Assembly: GCF_018343515.1 (NCBI RefSeq)
Contig: NZ_JAGYPD010000009.1
Location: 62,001 to 126,000, forward strand
Source of the DNA: Bacillus sp. FJAT-50079
GTDB lineage: Bacteria; Bacillota; Bacilli; Bacillales; Bacillaceae_C
DNA length: 64,000 nucleotides
Reading direction: 5' to 3'
Shown: positions 17,341-25,789 of the stretch, in pieces
Layout: every line of letters begins with the position of its first letter
Numbering within the stretch: the stretch's first letter is position 1
Translations under genes and position numbers: made by a program
The notes under the pieces: model-generated
Told to the model about the DNA's origin: nothing
What the model saw: only the letters and a program-made list of their open reading frames with translations
Databases searched by the model: none

Positions 17341-17646
17341 TTACTTTATCGGACCTTTAGTAATCTCGGTAAGTTTGGAATTAATAGCAAAGACTTTTGC
17401 GTTGATGTCTGTGACTCCAAAGCTAGCTAGTCTTTTAGAGTGCATATCTAAATATTTTTCAGCTGTTTCTGTTGTTTCGAACATGTAAATTCCACCAGCT
17501 TCATTTGTTTCCGGATTTTCAGTCCAAATTTTCCATATGAATCCATCTTCTTCATTGATACTCTTGGCTAAATCAGTAAACGCCTCCGCCATTTCATCCC
17601 CAAAAGGCCCATTCATTTTAAAATCTACTTGTAAAACATATGACAT
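17341..17646 (-). CDS. YdhR-type monooxygenase-like protein
   Basis: A 101-residue ferredoxin-like (dimeric alpha-beta barrel) protein of the YdhR family: VLQVDFKMNGPFGDEM…, DGFIWKIWTENPETNEAGGIYMFE, then AEKYLDMHSKRLASFGV. YdhR homologues are small cofactor-free proteins proposed to be monooxygenases, with no established substrate. It is convergent with the pirin gene. AAGGGGAAA on the minus strand precedes its ATG. Confidence 0.8.
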   Translation of the reverse strand: MSYVLQVDFKMNGPFGDEMAEAFTDLAKSINEEDGFIWKIWTENPETNEAGGIYMFETTETAEKYLDMHSKRLASFGVTDINAKVFAINSKLTEITKGPIK

Positions 17647-17757
17647 GTTTCATTTCCCCTTTTATTTTGTCGTTGTAAAATATAATTCCCCCATAATTTC
17701 CGATTTATCGAGAAAGTTCAAATACTAATCTATAAAAATCTGTAAATAAGGGAATAA

Positions 17758-17814
17758 GAACGTAAAAATGGTCTTAAAGGTGTTCGTCGTGTGCCACCTT
17801 TCTTAAAACGTTAG
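17758..17814 (+). pseudogene. rpsI: Second displaced rpsI 3' end, candidate att site
   Basis: These 57 bases read ERKNGLKGVRRVPPFLKR and a stop, a mutated copy of the S9 C-terminus with one codon deleted relative to the copy at 14603. No S9 body precedes it. Together the two copies bracket a ~3.1-kb segment that contains the integrase remnant, as expected for the two ends of an old rpsI-targeting element. Confidence 0.75.
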
Positions 17815-17939
17815 TTTATTCTAGTCAAAACTCCCAGACATTGTTTTGGGGTCTTTTTCTTCTTATCTGGTACTTGGGCTTCGAAAGTAATATGCAAGAA
17901 CTAAGGGTGAGAAAAATAATAAAAATAAATAAAAAATAC

Positions 17940-17957
17940 TTGTGAAACACTTCACAA
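17940..17957. promoter_or_regulatory. Rex operator 1 upstream of adhE
   Basis: TTGTGAAACACTTCACAA is a perfect dyad that matches the Rex (NADH/NAD-sensing repressor) box. It overlaps the -35 hexamer TTCACA of the adhE promoter, so bound Rex would block polymerase. Confidence 0.88.
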
Positions 17958-17979
17958 ATTCGATGTGCTCATATATAAT
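17951..17979 (+). promoter_or_regulatory. Sigma-A promoter of adhE
   Basis: TTCACA (17951-17956), a 17-bp spacer and TATAAT (17974-17979). It is placed between the two Rex operators. Confidence 0.75.
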
Positions 17980-18015
17980 GATATTTAAGTTAGCAACATT
18001 TCTTTTTTTTATCAT

Positions 18016-18039
18016 CACTTGTGAAAATATTCACAAGTG
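18016..18039. promoter_or_regulatory. Rex operator 2 upstream of adhE
   Basis: A 24-bp palindrome with arms CACTTGTGAA and TTCACAAGTG and a 4-base centre. The core TTGTGAAAATATTCACAA (18019-18036) matches the Rex consensus. It lies downstream of the -10, between the likely transcript start and the gene. Confidence 0.9.
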
Positions 18040-18073
18040 AAAAAGGCAATAAAAAAGTATAGGAGGGATTCAC

Positions 18074-20677
18074 ATGGCTTTAGCAGAAAAGGTTTTGGAT
18101 GAAAAGAAAAGTGTGTCGTCGATGATTAATGTCTTAGTAGAGAAAGGGCGGAAGGCGTTAAAAGAGTTTCAAAAGTTGGATCAAAAAGCAGTAGATGAAA
18201 TTGTGAAGGCGATGGCTGTCGCTGGTCTTGATCAACATATGCCGCTCGCGAAATTGGCGGTAGAAGAAACAAAACGTGGAGTATATGAGGATAAAATTAT
18301 TAAAAACCTGTTTGCGACTGAATATATTTATAACAATATTAAGTACGATAAAACCGTTGGGATCATTCATGAAAATGAGCGAGATGGCATCATAGAAATC
18401 GCAGAACCAGTCGGAGTGATTGCTGGAGTTACGCCTGTGACGAATCCGACATCGACGACTATGTTTAAAGCTCTAATTGCAATGAAAACACGCAATCCCA
18501 TTATTTTTGCCTTTCATCCATCCGCACAAAAATGCAGTAGTGAATCGGCAAGAGTCGTCAGAGATGCCGCGGTCAAAGCGGGTGCACCAGAAAACTGTAT
18601 TCAATGGATTGAAGTCCCTTCTGTGGAAGCGACAAGGCAATTGATGAATCATGAAAAGGTGAGCCTAATTCTTGCAACAGGTGGAGCTGGAATGGTGAAA
18701 TCCGCGTACAGCTCAGGAAAGCCAGCTCTTGGTGTTGGACCTGGTAACGTTCCTTGTTATATTGAAAAGACGGCTAACATTAAACGTGCTGTTACTGATT
18801 TAATATTATCGAAAACATTTGATAATGGAATGATCTGTGCTTCTGAACAAGGAGTTATCATCGATAAAGAAATTTATGATGAAGTGAAAAATGAATTGAT
18901 TCATCATAATTGCTATTTTTTGAATAAGGAAGAAATTAAAAAGCTAGAAAAATTAGTTATTAATGAAAACGCATGTGCGGTCAATCCTGAAATTGTTGGA
19001 ATGCCCGCCGCTAAAATTGCTCAATTGGCAGGCGTAAATGTGCATGAGGACACAAAAATTTTGATTGCTGAGATAGCAGGGGTTGGTCCAGAATTTCCTT
19101 TATCACGTGAAAAATTAAGTCCGGTTCTTGCATGTTTTAAAGTGAGTTCCCTTGAGGAAGGATTGACAAGAGCGGAGGAAATGCTTGAATTTGGAGGAAC
19201 TGGTCATTCAGCTGTTATCCACACAACAAATGATGAGGTAATCCATGAATTTGGCCACAGGATGAAAGCGGGACGTGTCATTGTCAATGCACCATCTTCA
19301 CAAGGAGCCATTGGTGACATCTATAATGCGTACTTACCATCATTGACGCTTGGATGCGGCACGTATGGTGGAAATTCAGTATCTACGAACGTAGGAGCGA
19401 CACATTTGATGAATATAAAGACGGTAGCAACTAGAAATAACAATATGCAATGGTTCAAAGTGCCACCTAAAGTTTATTTTGAAAAAGAATCGATCCAATA
19501 CTTGGAAAAGATGCCCGATATAAGTAAAGCTTTGATTGTGACAGATAAAGGTATGGTTGATTTAGGATATGTGGATAAACTACTTTACTATTTACGAAGA
19601 CGCCAAAACTACGTACACTGTGAAATTTTTTCAGAAGTGGAGCCAGACCCAAGTTTTGAAACGGTGATGAAAGGTGCAGAAATGATGCACCATTTCCAAC
19701 CGGATGTCATTATCGCACTTGGTGGGGGATCTCCAATGGATGCGGCTAAAGGAATGTGGTTGTTCTATGAATATCCAGAAGCAGACTTTCATGGTTTGAA
19801 ACAAAAGTTTTTAGATATTAGAAAAAGAATCGTGAAATATCCAAAGCTCGGGCGGAAAGCACAGTTCGTAGCGATTCCCACAACATCTGGTACAGGTTCT
19901 GAGGTGACATCTTTTTCAGTCATTACAGATAAAGAAACAAATATTAAATATCCATTGGCAGATTATGAATTAACTCCGGACGTAGCAATCATTGATCCAC
20001 AATTCGTTATGACGGTTCCAAAACATGTAACAGCCGATACGGGAATGGACGTTTTGACGCACGCGATTGAAGCGTATGTCTCCGTCATGGCCAACGATTA
20101 TACAGATGCGCTTGCAATGAAAGCTATACAGCTCGTATTTGAATATTTACCAAAAGCCTACCATAAAGGCAGCAATGAACTTGCTCGTGAGAAAATGCAT
20201 AACGCTTCAACCATTGCGGGGATGGCATTTGCGAACGCCTTCCTTGGAATCAACCATAGCCTGGCCCATAAGCTTGGAGCTGAATTCGGAATTGCCCATG
20301 GAAGATCTAACACGATTCTTATGCCCCATGTCATTCGATATAATGCAACAAAGCCAACAAAGTTTGCAGCATTCCCGAAATATGAACGCTATAAAGCGGA
20401 CGAACGCTATGCAGAAATCGCCAAAGTACTAGGGTTGCCAGCCCGGACAACAGAAGAAGGGGTTGAAAGCCTTGTTCAGGCGATCATTGAAATGGCACTC
20501 GAACTGGATATTCCAATGAGCATCGAAGCAAACGGCGTTACGAAAGAAGATTTTGAAAGGAAAGTCGATTACTTGGCGGAACGTGCCTTTGAAGATCAAT
20601 GTACAACGGCAAATCCAAAACTTCCGCTCATTACCGAACTAGCGGAGATTTATCGGCAAGCTTTTAACGGAGTGTAA
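18074..20677 (+). CDS. adhE: Bifunctional acetaldehyde-CoA/alcohol dehydrogenase AdhE
   Basis: An 867-residue fusion of normal AdhE length. The N-terminal half is a CoA-acylating aldehyde dehydrogenase ([19 protein letters not shown], catalytic Cys in NGMICASEQ). The C-terminal half is an iron-dependent alcohol dehydrogenase ([43 protein letters not shown]). It reduces acetyl-CoA to ethanol using two NADH and assembles as spirosomes in the cytoplasm. AGGAGGG precedes the ATG. Two Rex boxes and a sigma-A promoter lie upstream, indicating induction under low oxygen. It complements pflBA at the other end of the window. Confidence 0.98.
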   Translation: MALAEKVLDEKKSVSSMINVLVEKGRKALKEFQKLDQKAVDEIVKAMAVAGLDQHMPLAKLAVEETKRGVYEDKIIKNLFATEYIYNNIKYDKTVGIIHENERDGIIEIAEPVGVIAGVTPVTNPTSTTMFKALIAMKTRNPIIFAFHPSAQKCSSESARVVRDAAVKAGAPENCIQWIEVPSVEATRQLMNHEKVSLILATGGAGMVKSAYSSGKPALGVGPGNVPCYIEKTANIKRAVTDLILSKTFDNGMICASEQGVIIDKEIYDEVKNELIHHNCYFLNKEEIKKLEKLVINENACAVNPEIVGMPAAKIAQLAGVNVHEDTKILIAEIAGVGPEFPLSREKLSPVLACFKVSSLEEGLTRAEEMLEFGGTGHSAVIHTTNDEVIHEFGHRMKAGRVIVNAPSSQGAIGDIYNAYLPSLTLGCGTYGGNSVSTNVGATHLMNIKTVATRNNNMQWFKVPPKVYFEKESIQYLEKMPDISKALIVTDKGMVDLGYVDKLLYYLRRRQNYVHCEIFSEVEPDPSFETVMKGAEMMHHFQPDVIIALGGGSPMDAAKGMWLFYEYPEADFHGLKQKFLDIRKRIVKYPKLGRKAQFVAIPTTSGTGSEVTSFSVITDKETNIKYPLADYELTPDVAIIDPQFVMTVPKHVTADTGMDVLTHAIEAYVSVMANDYTDALAMKAIQLVFEYLPKAYHKGSNELAREKMHNASTIAGMAFANAFLGINHSLAHKLGAEFGIAHGRSNTILMPHVIRYNATKPTKFAAFPKYERYKADERYAEIAKVLGLPARTTEEGVESLVQAIIEMALELDIPMSIEANGVTKEDFERKVDYLAERAFEDQCTTANPKLPLITELAEIYRQAFNGV

Positions 20678-20721
20678 TTGTCGCTTGATAGGTGATTGTA
20701 AATAAACGTATACAAAGGGGA

Positions 20722-20764
20722 AAGGTGGAGATCTAAACGTGTCGTTTATCTCCACCTTCTTTTA
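20722..20764 (+). terminator. Terminator after adhE
   Basis: AAGGTGGAGA pairs with TCTCCACCTT, with an inner AAACG/CGTTT stem and a following CTTTT. Confidence 0.85.
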
Positions 20765-20817
20765 AATTGATGTATATTATTCACTATACCACTTTATTCC
20801 CATTCTTAGCGGAGGAT

Positions 20818-20868
20818 GTTTTAAAGTGAATGAGATGGGAATATAGCTAATAAGCTTGTCGACGAGCT
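20818..20868 (+). promoter_or_regulatory. Sigma-B-like promoter and palindromic leader of the GsiB-like gene
   Basis: GTTT (20818-20821), 15 bases, GGGAAT (20837-20842) fits the general-stress sigma-B pattern. An imperfect palindrome AGCTTGTCGACGAGCT follows at 20853-20868. The same promoter with identical spacing and the same palindrome precede the paralogue on the other strand at 24615, which supports both. Confidence 0.65.
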
Positions 20869-20900
20869 GATAGGAATTAAATTCAAGGAGGATGTTATTC

Positions 20901-21212
20901 TTGGCTAACCGAAACAAACGCGACCATCAAAACGATAATGGTAAAATGACTGTGGAAGAAGCAGGCCGCAAAGGTGGAGAAGCTACCGCTCGTAATCACG
21001 ACCGAGAATTCTTTGAAGAGATTGGCAGAAAAGGCGGAGAAGCGACTGCTGAAAACCATGATCAGGAATTTTACGAGGAAATTGGTCGCAAGGGTGGAGA
21101 AGCCCGTGCAAACCAAAGTCGCGATCATGATGACAATAAAATGAGTCGTCAAGAAGCGGGACGTAAAGGCGGAGAGGCACGGGCTAGACAACGAAAAGAT
21201 AATAATAAATAA
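20901..21212 (+). CDS. GsiB-like general stress protein (KGG repeats)
   Basis: A ~103-residue, very hydrophilic protein built of four repeats around (A/I)GRKGGEA, like Bacillus GsiB/YciG, which are hydrophilin-type desiccation and starvation proteins. An ATG at 20892 abuts the AAGGAGG site, so the TTG at 20901, nine bases away, is the real start and gives MANRNKRD, matching the paralogue's MANRKNRD. A sigma-B-like promoter lies upstream. An almost identical gene lies inverted at 24301-24615. Confidence 0.88.
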   Translation: MANRNKRDHQNDNGKMTVEEAGRKGGEATARNHDREFFEEIGRKGGEATAENHDQEFYEEIGRKGGEARANQSRDHDDNKMSRQEAGRKGGEARARQRKDNNK

Positions 21213-21242
21213 TGGGCGTAATCCACTTATAATATAACCTAT

Positions 21243-21284
21243 AAGATACCTTTGAATCGAATGAAGCGATTCAAGGGTATCTTT
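21243..21284 (+). terminator. Terminator after the GsiB-like gene
   Basis: A 17-bp stem with one mismatch (AAGATACCTTTGAATCG with CGATTCAAGGGTATCTT) followed by a short T-tract. Confidence 0.8.
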
Positions 21285-21386
21285 CTGTATGCTTGTCTAT
21301 TTCGTGAATAATTCTCACTTTCCATTGTATATTGTGCAAACCAAGTATATATTAAGAATAGAAAAAAAAGGAAAAGGAAAGTGAGA

Positions 21387-21947
21387 ATGAAAACATATGC
21401 AGCTTCTGCTAGTTTGCAGCTGTTGATTTTGTCTGTAATGGAAAAGGTTTATATGGATATACCGGTTAAAGAAGACAATTGTGGTATCAATATGAGCTAT
21501 AATTTTGTGAGTAAAACGATTGGTTATGATCCTAAACGATTAGTATCCGCACATCAAGAAATGGCTCCTTTTTGTTCGTTGCAAACATATGTAAAGACGA
21601 TTACTTTACACGAACTGGGGCATGCGCTGGATCAGAAAGCACTGGATGCCTCTTTAACGAGGACGTTAGAAATATTTACGATGAAGAAAAATTATTCTAT
21701 GCGTCAAATTTTTAGCAAGCCTGAGTTGTTTGCAATGTTAATAGAGGAACATGAGATGAATATAGCCTTTGAGGAAACTGCATGGGTTAATGCAGCCGCA
21801 TTAAATGAACGGTTTCATATAGTAAATTTTGATGATTTTGAAGTCATTAGGAAAATGAGTTTAGCTACTTATAAAAAATTATACTTAGAAGCCGTGAAGC
21901 TCTGTGAGAAATTATTAAGCGTCCAAAAAGTTGATCCCGTCGCATAG
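21387..21947 (+). CDS. Putative HExxH metalloprotease-like protein, unknown function
   Basis: About 186 residues. I do not recognise the family. The one clear motif is TLHELGHALD in the middle (about residues 74-83), a zinc-metalloprotease HExxH with a following Asp and a later Glu-rich helix (LIEEHEMNIAFEETAWVNAAAL) that could supply the third ligand. This layout recalls ImmA/IrrE-type or phage-associated peptidases. No signal peptide is seen. ATG 21387 is preferred over GTG 21381 by spacing from AAAAGGAAA. It is monocistronic and ends at a good terminator. Confidence 0.65.
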   Translation: MKTYAASASLQLLILSVMEKVYMDIPVKEDNCGINMSYNFVSKTIGYDPKRLVSAHQEMAPFCSLQTYVKTITLHELGHALDQKALDASLTRTLEIFTMKKNYSMRQIFSKPELFAMLIEEHEMNIAFEETAWVNAAALNERFHIVNFDDFEVIRKMSLATYKKLYLEAVKLCEKLLSVQKVDPVA

Positions 21948-21997
21948 ATGGCCGTTCGCAAAGCCACTGAAAAACATACATTTTAATATAACTTTCT

Positions 21998-22041
21998 AGG
22001 CGACATGTTGTTCAAAATTGAACAATAGTCGCCTTTTATTT
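21998..22041 (+). terminator. Terminator after the HExxH gene
   Basis: AGGCGAC and an inner TTGTTCAA pair with TTGAACAA and GTCGCCT, followed by TTTATTT. Confidence 0.85.
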
Positions 22042-22177
22042 ATTTTCTCAAAAATAATATGTAACTAATTCCGTAACTTTCTTTGTTCTTCAATGTATTT
22101 TTAATGGGAAATATATTGCCTTAGCCTGACCAAAAATTATTCTCTAAGTTAATTAATTTTAATTCCTTGTTTTCGAT

Positions 22178-22285
22178 TTACCACTGTAAAAATGAATTCG
22201 CCGGTTCGACTGGCACATCGGCTACTCCTGAATGATGCACTGGCTTCCCTCTATTGATTGTTTCAATTGACGCGAGGCCTAGTAT
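22178..22285 (-). pseudogene. Unidentified C-terminal coding remnant
   Basis: The minus strand reads a protein-like tail (…IETINRGKPVHHSGVADVPVEPANSFLQW) that ends in a stop at 22178. Upstream of ~22285 it meets the histidine-kinase fragment in the opposite direction, so the rest of the gene is gone. The family is not recognised. Confidence 0.35.
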
Positions 22286-22289
22286 TTTC

Positions 22290-22677
22290 TGGATGATGTT
22301 TCGTGTGACCTAAAGAGTGCGAGCATTCAAATATTAAACGAGATACAGCCGAATATTGATTTTAAAAATCATCATCTTAGCTTATCCGAAGCAACTCAAC
22401 AAACGCTTACTCGCAAAAGCGGTTGGGTTCAATTAATCGATTTAAACGGAAAAGTAGTAGATGCATATGGAACAAGCAATCAGCCGACGCATTATTCCGT
22501 GCAAGATCTTATTTTATTATCACAAGATCAGCAGGATTTGACGGCTACGTATTTTGATCAGGAAACAAGGCAATTCATCATTGTGGGGACATACGTACGA
22601 ATGCACACACAAGCTTAGAAGAAAGTCTATATAAAACGATCAATCATAGTCTGTTCATTATTTTTATCGGATTTTCG
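22290..22677 (+). pseudogene. Sensor histidine kinase N-terminal fragment
   Basis: One plus-strand frame reads SIQILNEIQPNIDFKNHHLSLSEA…SGWVQLIDLNGKVVDAYGTS…, then stops at 22618. A shifted frame continues LEESLYKTINHSLFIIFIGFS. This matches an extracytoplasmic sensor domain running into the second transmembrane helix of a membrane kinase. The signal anchor, HAMP, HisKA and ATPase parts are absent. The fragment ends where the IS605-type element begins (~22680), so insertion or deletion there probably destroyed the gene. Confidence 0.6.
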
Positions 22678-22815
22678 ACAGAAGACTCCTACTTCAAGGA
22701 ATGTGAAGGGCGTAGCCCAATGAGTAAGTGGGAGATGAATGGCGTTAACGATAGTCAAAATTCACATCATTGTGTTAAAATAGAAACAAACGTTCTTTGA
22801 GGTGAGGTGAAAACA

Positions 22816-23955
22816 ATGTTAGTCAATAAAGCATATACATTTCGCATCTATCCAAACAAAGAACAAGAAATACTGATTGCTAAAACAATCGGGTGTTCCT
22901 GTTTTGTGTTCAATCACTTCTTGGCAAGGTGGAACATGGCTTATAAAGAAACCGGAAAAGGATTAACGTATAACACTTGCTCTTCCCAGCTAACACAGCT
23001 TAAAAAGGAATTCGTATGGTTACAAGAAGTTGACAGCATTGCGCTTCAGTCCTCGCTCAAAAACTTAGCAGATTCATATACTCGATTTTTTAAGAAACAG
23101 AATAAAGCCCCACGCTTTAAGTCTAAAAAGAACAAGGTTCAATCGTATACAACTAAGCATACAAACAATAATATCTCCATCATTGGCAACAAAATCAAGT
23201 TACCCAAACTTGGGCCCGTTACGTTTGCCAAAAGTCGTGGAGTAGAAGGGCGTATCCTCAGCGCTACAATAAGGAGGAACCCAAGCGGGAAATACTTTGT
23301 ATCTATCCTTGCAGAAACAGAAGTACAAGAAATATCAAAAACGGGCTCCTCTGTTGGTGTAAAAGACTTTGCCATTCTTTCAACTGGTGAGGTATTTAGC
23401 AACCCCAAATGGTTTCGCACGTTGGAAAGAAAGTTGGCTGCTGCACAGCGTGTTCTTTCCAGACGCCAGCAGTTGGCTTTGAAACGGAAATGCAAACTAA
23501 GCGAAGCAAAGAATTATCAAAAACAAATGCGTAAAGTCGCTCGTATTCATGAGAAAATCACGAATGCAAGAACAGACTACTTGCAAAAAATTTCTACCGA
23601 AATCATTAAAAACCACGATGTCATCGGTATTGAAGATTTGCAAGTATCGAATATGTTAAAAAATCGCAAATTAGCAAAAGTGATTAGCGAAGCTTCTTGG
23701 TCACAATTCAGAACAATGCTAGAGTACAAAGCAAAATGGTATGGCAAACAAGTCATTGCTGTATCAAAGACCTTCGCTAGTTCCCAATTGTGTTCAAGTT
23801 GCGGATACCAAAACAAAGACGTTAAGAATCTTAGCCTTCATGAGTGGAACTGCCCCTCCTGTGGCGCAAATCATGACCGGGATATGAACGCAAGCATAAA
23901 CCTTAAAAATGAAGCGATAAAACTTCTAACCGCAGGAACTGCGGGGATAGCCTAA
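22816..23955 (+). CDS. tnpB: TnpB-type RNA-guided nuclease lacking the first RuvC aspartate
   Basis: About 379 residues. It has the N-terminal TnpB wedge/REC region, a RuvC-like core and a zinc ribbon (CSSCG…CPSCG). RuvC-II Glu273 (IGIEDL) and RuvC-III Asp356 (DRDMNAS) are present. The RuvC-I motif, normally VGxDxGxKxFA, reads [12 protein letters not shown] (177-188), with the aspartate-bearing segment missing, as if four codons were lost between two GTTGGT repeats. The protein is therefore probably nuclease-dead. ATG 22816 is chosen over GTG 22807, which lies within the GAGGTGAGGTGA ribosome site. Confidence 0.9.
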   Translation: MLVNKAYTFRIYPNKEQEILIAKTIGCSCFVFNHFLARWNMAYKETGKGLTYNTCSSQLTQLKKEFVWLQEVDSIALQSSLKNLADSYTRFFKKQNKAPRFKSKKNKVQSYTTKHTNNNISIIGNKIKLPKLGPVTFAKSRGVEGRILSATIRRNPSGKYFVSILAETEVQEISKTGSSVGVKDFAILSTGEVFSNPKWFRTLERKLAAAQRVLSRRQQLALKRKCKLSEAKNYQKQMRKVARIHEKITNARTDYLQKISTEIIKNHDVIGIEDLQVSNMLKNRKLAKVISEASWSQFRTMLEYKAKWYGKQVIAVSKTFASSQLCSSCGYQNKDVKNLSLHEWNCPSCGANHDRDMNASINLKNEAIKLLTAGTAGIA

Positions 23956-24040
23956 TCAAAAACTGGCGGATACGCGAGTGTTCTTAGGAATCTCCCACTT
24001 CAAACAACCCGTAAGGGTGTTAAGTGGCGAGTAGTTCAAC
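23956..24040 (+). ncRNA. Predicted omega-RNA scaffold / right end of the tnpB element
   Basis: In tnpB elements the guide RNA overlaps the 3' part of tnpB and the right end. This segment carries the expected nested hairpin and the terminal …GTTCAAC. Its presence is inferred from the family; no transcription signal is visible. Confidence 0.4.
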
Positions 24041-24225
24041 TTCCTTGACCGGTATTTTGTAAACTTTATGGAACACAGACAAAATCAACTTTAGAATACT
24101 GACGGAAGACATATATATTGTCATTCTCATTTTCCTTTAAATCTTTATTTTAAATTAAAAAATATGCGATTTAATAATAAACAATAGATGTGAAAATGAT
24201 TCATAGAATGGATGAGAATAGCAAA

Positions 24226-24270
24226 TAAAAGGTGCTCTTGAATCATTTCATTGATTCAAAAGCACCTTTT
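24226..24270 (-). terminator. Terminator for the minus-strand GsiB-like gene
   Basis: AAAAGGTGC and TTGAATC pair with GATTCAA and GCACCTTTT, with T-runs on both sides. It may also stop transcripts from the tnpB side. Confidence 0.8.
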
Positions 24271-24300
24271 ATATCAAGCTATATAGTGAACGATACTAGG

Positions 24301-24615
24301 TTATTTGTCGTTATTTTTACGTTGTCTTGCACGAGCTTCTCCGCCTTTGCGGCCAGCTTCTTCTTTACTCATTTTGCCATCATTGCCGTTGTCATTGTGG
24401 CTTTGTTCTGCTCGTGCTTCCCCGCCTTTTTGGCCAATTTCTTCGTAGAATTCATGACCATGGTTTTCAGCAGTGGCTTCTCCACCTTTTCTTCCAATCT
24501 CTTCATAGAATTCGCGGTCATGATTCCGAGCGGTTGCTTCCCCGCCCTTACGTCCAGCTTCTTCCAGCGACATCTTACCATTATTATTTTGGTCACGATT
24601 TTTACGGTTAGCCAT
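24301..24615 (-). CDS. GsiB-like general stress protein, inverted paralogue
   Basis: 104 residues, four KGG repeats (EAGRKGGEATARNHDREFYEEIGRKGG… and so on), nearly identical in plan to the protein at 20901-21212. It is predicted to be an intrinsically disordered cytoplasmic protectant. AGGAGG precedes its ATG. Its upstream region shares the sigma-B-like promoter and a 16-base palindrome with the paralogue, so both are probably induced together by general stress. The two genes face each other across the HExxH gene, the kinase remnant and tnpB. Confidence 0.9.
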   Translation of the reverse strand: MANRKNRDQNNNGKMSLEEAGRKGGEATARNHDREFYEEIGRKGGEATAENHGHEFYEEIGQKGGEARAEQSHNDNGNDGKMSKEEAGRKGGEARARQRKNNDK

Positions 24616-24646
24616 TATAGTAAATCCTCCTAGTTTGTTTTACATT

Positions 24647-24697
24647 AGCTCGTCGACAAGCTTAGTGGTAATATTCCCCCTATATTCATCCTAAAAC
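24647..24697 (-). promoter_or_regulatory. Sigma-B-like promoter and palindrome of the second GsiB-like gene
   Basis: On the minus strand GTTT (24697-24694), 15 bases, GGGAAT (24678-24673), then palindrome AGCTTGTCGACGAGCT (24662-24647). Spacing and palindrome match the copy at 20818-20868. Confidence 0.65.
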
Positions 24698-25022
24698 ACA
24701 TACGGTTAAGAATCGGTAAAAAGGATCACAAGTTTACACAAATATCCAATTTTTTATGTTATTGAACTACTACTTTAATATGAATTCAACGACTTGCTAT
24801 GTATTGAGAGAACAGCCAAACAAGGCTGTTATTTTTTTATGAACATACTTATACAGAAATTAGAGTGGGTATAAAGGGAATTCACAATATCAATAACATG
24901 CTCGTTGCAACTTAATATACTAATTATATGCAGGAAGATTGGCTTAACTTTAAAAGGCTCGTTTACTTTTTGTAATGTTTGAGTTGACCGAATTCTATCC
25001 TAATATAATGTGGTGATATCAG
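24698..25022. other. Intergenic stretch with an orphan terminator
   Basis: No gene is seen. AACAGCC (24811-24817) pairs with GGCTGTT (24824-24830) followed by ATTTTTTT, a good plus-strand terminator with no gene before it, perhaps left from a deleted gene. The last bases carry the start region of ykuK. Confidence 0.55.
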
Positions 25023-25562
25023 GTGGAAACCGATTTTGTAAGTCAATATATGTTTCAAAATTTACAGGAGAGGAATTTAACGTTTGAGCAGGTGTTTGAG
25101 CGAATCCTCCGGTTTATGAATAGGGAACCTTCCGGGAATTATCGGCTAATGGTTGGGACCGATTCACAAGTTCATTGCAAGAAGACGGTTTTTATTACCG
25201 GTATTGTAATTCAAAATGAGGGGAAGGGGGCGTGGGCCTGTATTCGAAAGGCAATTGTCCCCCGAAAAATGCTTCAATTACATGAGCGGATATCTTACGA
25301 AACCTCATTAACTGAAACAATTGTTTCAATGTTTACGCCAGAGCGGAAAAATCAAATGATTGATATTGTACTTCCAAATATTTATCGAGGCGCGACTTTC
25401 ACGATGGAAGGTCATTTGGATATTGGGGCTGGAAAAAGAAATAAAACACGGGAATATGTAAAAGAAATGGTAACACGGCTAGAATCAATAGGAATTGAGC
25501 CAAAGATTAAGCCGGATGCATTTGTAGCATCTAGCTATGCAAATCGTTATACAAAAAGATAA
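25023..25562 (+). CDS. ykuK: YkuK/DUF458 family ribonuclease H-like protein
   Basis: A 179-residue protein with a central RNase-H-like core: LMVGTDSQVH (about 43-52) supplies a conserved Asp, followed by FITGIVIQNEGKG, SYETSLTETIVSM and a C-terminal PDAFVASSYANRYTKR. This is the DUF458 family, named YkuK in B. subtilis, with no established function although the fold suggests a nuclease. The GTG start follows GGTGATATCAGG. It is monocistronic and ends at a terminator at 25599. Confidence 0.82.
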   Translation: METDFVSQYMFQNLQERNLTFEQVFERILRFMNREPSGNYRLMVGTDSQVHCKKTVFITGIVIQNEGKGAWACIRKAIVPRKMLQLHERISYETSLTETIVSMFTPERKNQMIDIVLPNIYRGATFTMEGHLDIGAGKRNKTREYVKEMVTRLESIGIEPKIKPDAFVASSYANRYTKR

Positions 25563-25598
25563 AACGGAAATCGCTTAAATGTAAATAATGCTCATTTT

Positions 25599-25628
25599 AA
25601 AATCGGCTTTTTAAAGTCGATTTTTTGA
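25599..25628 (+). terminator. Terminator after ykuK
   Basis: AAAATCGGCTTT pairs with AAAGTCGATTTT across two T residues, followed by TT. Confidence 0.75.
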
Positions 25629-25737
25629 TTTTAGGAGTTTTCAAAGCTGATACTTGCGATCGACGTTAAACACTAATAAAGGCAATAACTTGAATCAAGG
25701 AAACAACGAAAAAATAGAATCATTTATATTCCGATGA

Positions 25738-25773
25738 TTGACTTGAAAAAGAAATGGAACTACAATGTGTAGT
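25738..25773 (+). promoter_or_regulatory. blaI promoter with overlapping BlaI-type operator
   Basis: TTGACT (25738-25743), 17 bases, TACAAT (25761-25766). Over the -10 lies the dyad ACTACA-ATG-TGTAGT (25759-25773). TACA/TGTA dyads are typical of BlaI/MecI operators, and the same half-sites recur before bdbD at 27073. This suggests autorepression by the BlaI-family protein. Confidence 0.78.
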
Positions 25774-25789
25774 GTGGGGGTGATGGGTG

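Larger units (their letters stand above)
22687..24040 (+). mobile_element. IS200/IS605-family (IS1341-type) element with tnpB only
   Basis: The left end is a hairpin in which CTCCTACTT pairs with AAGTGGGAG around a GGGCGTAGCCC mini-stem (about 22688-22735). The right end has CCCACTT paired with AAGTGG around AACAACCC/GGGTGTT (about 23993-24028) and finishes …GTAGTTCAAC at 24040, typical of IS605 right ends. There is no tnpA in the window, so movement would need a transposase in trans. The right end should also encode the omega-RNA scaffold, whose guide would be the bases just after 24040. Exact borders are estimates. Confidence 0.75.
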
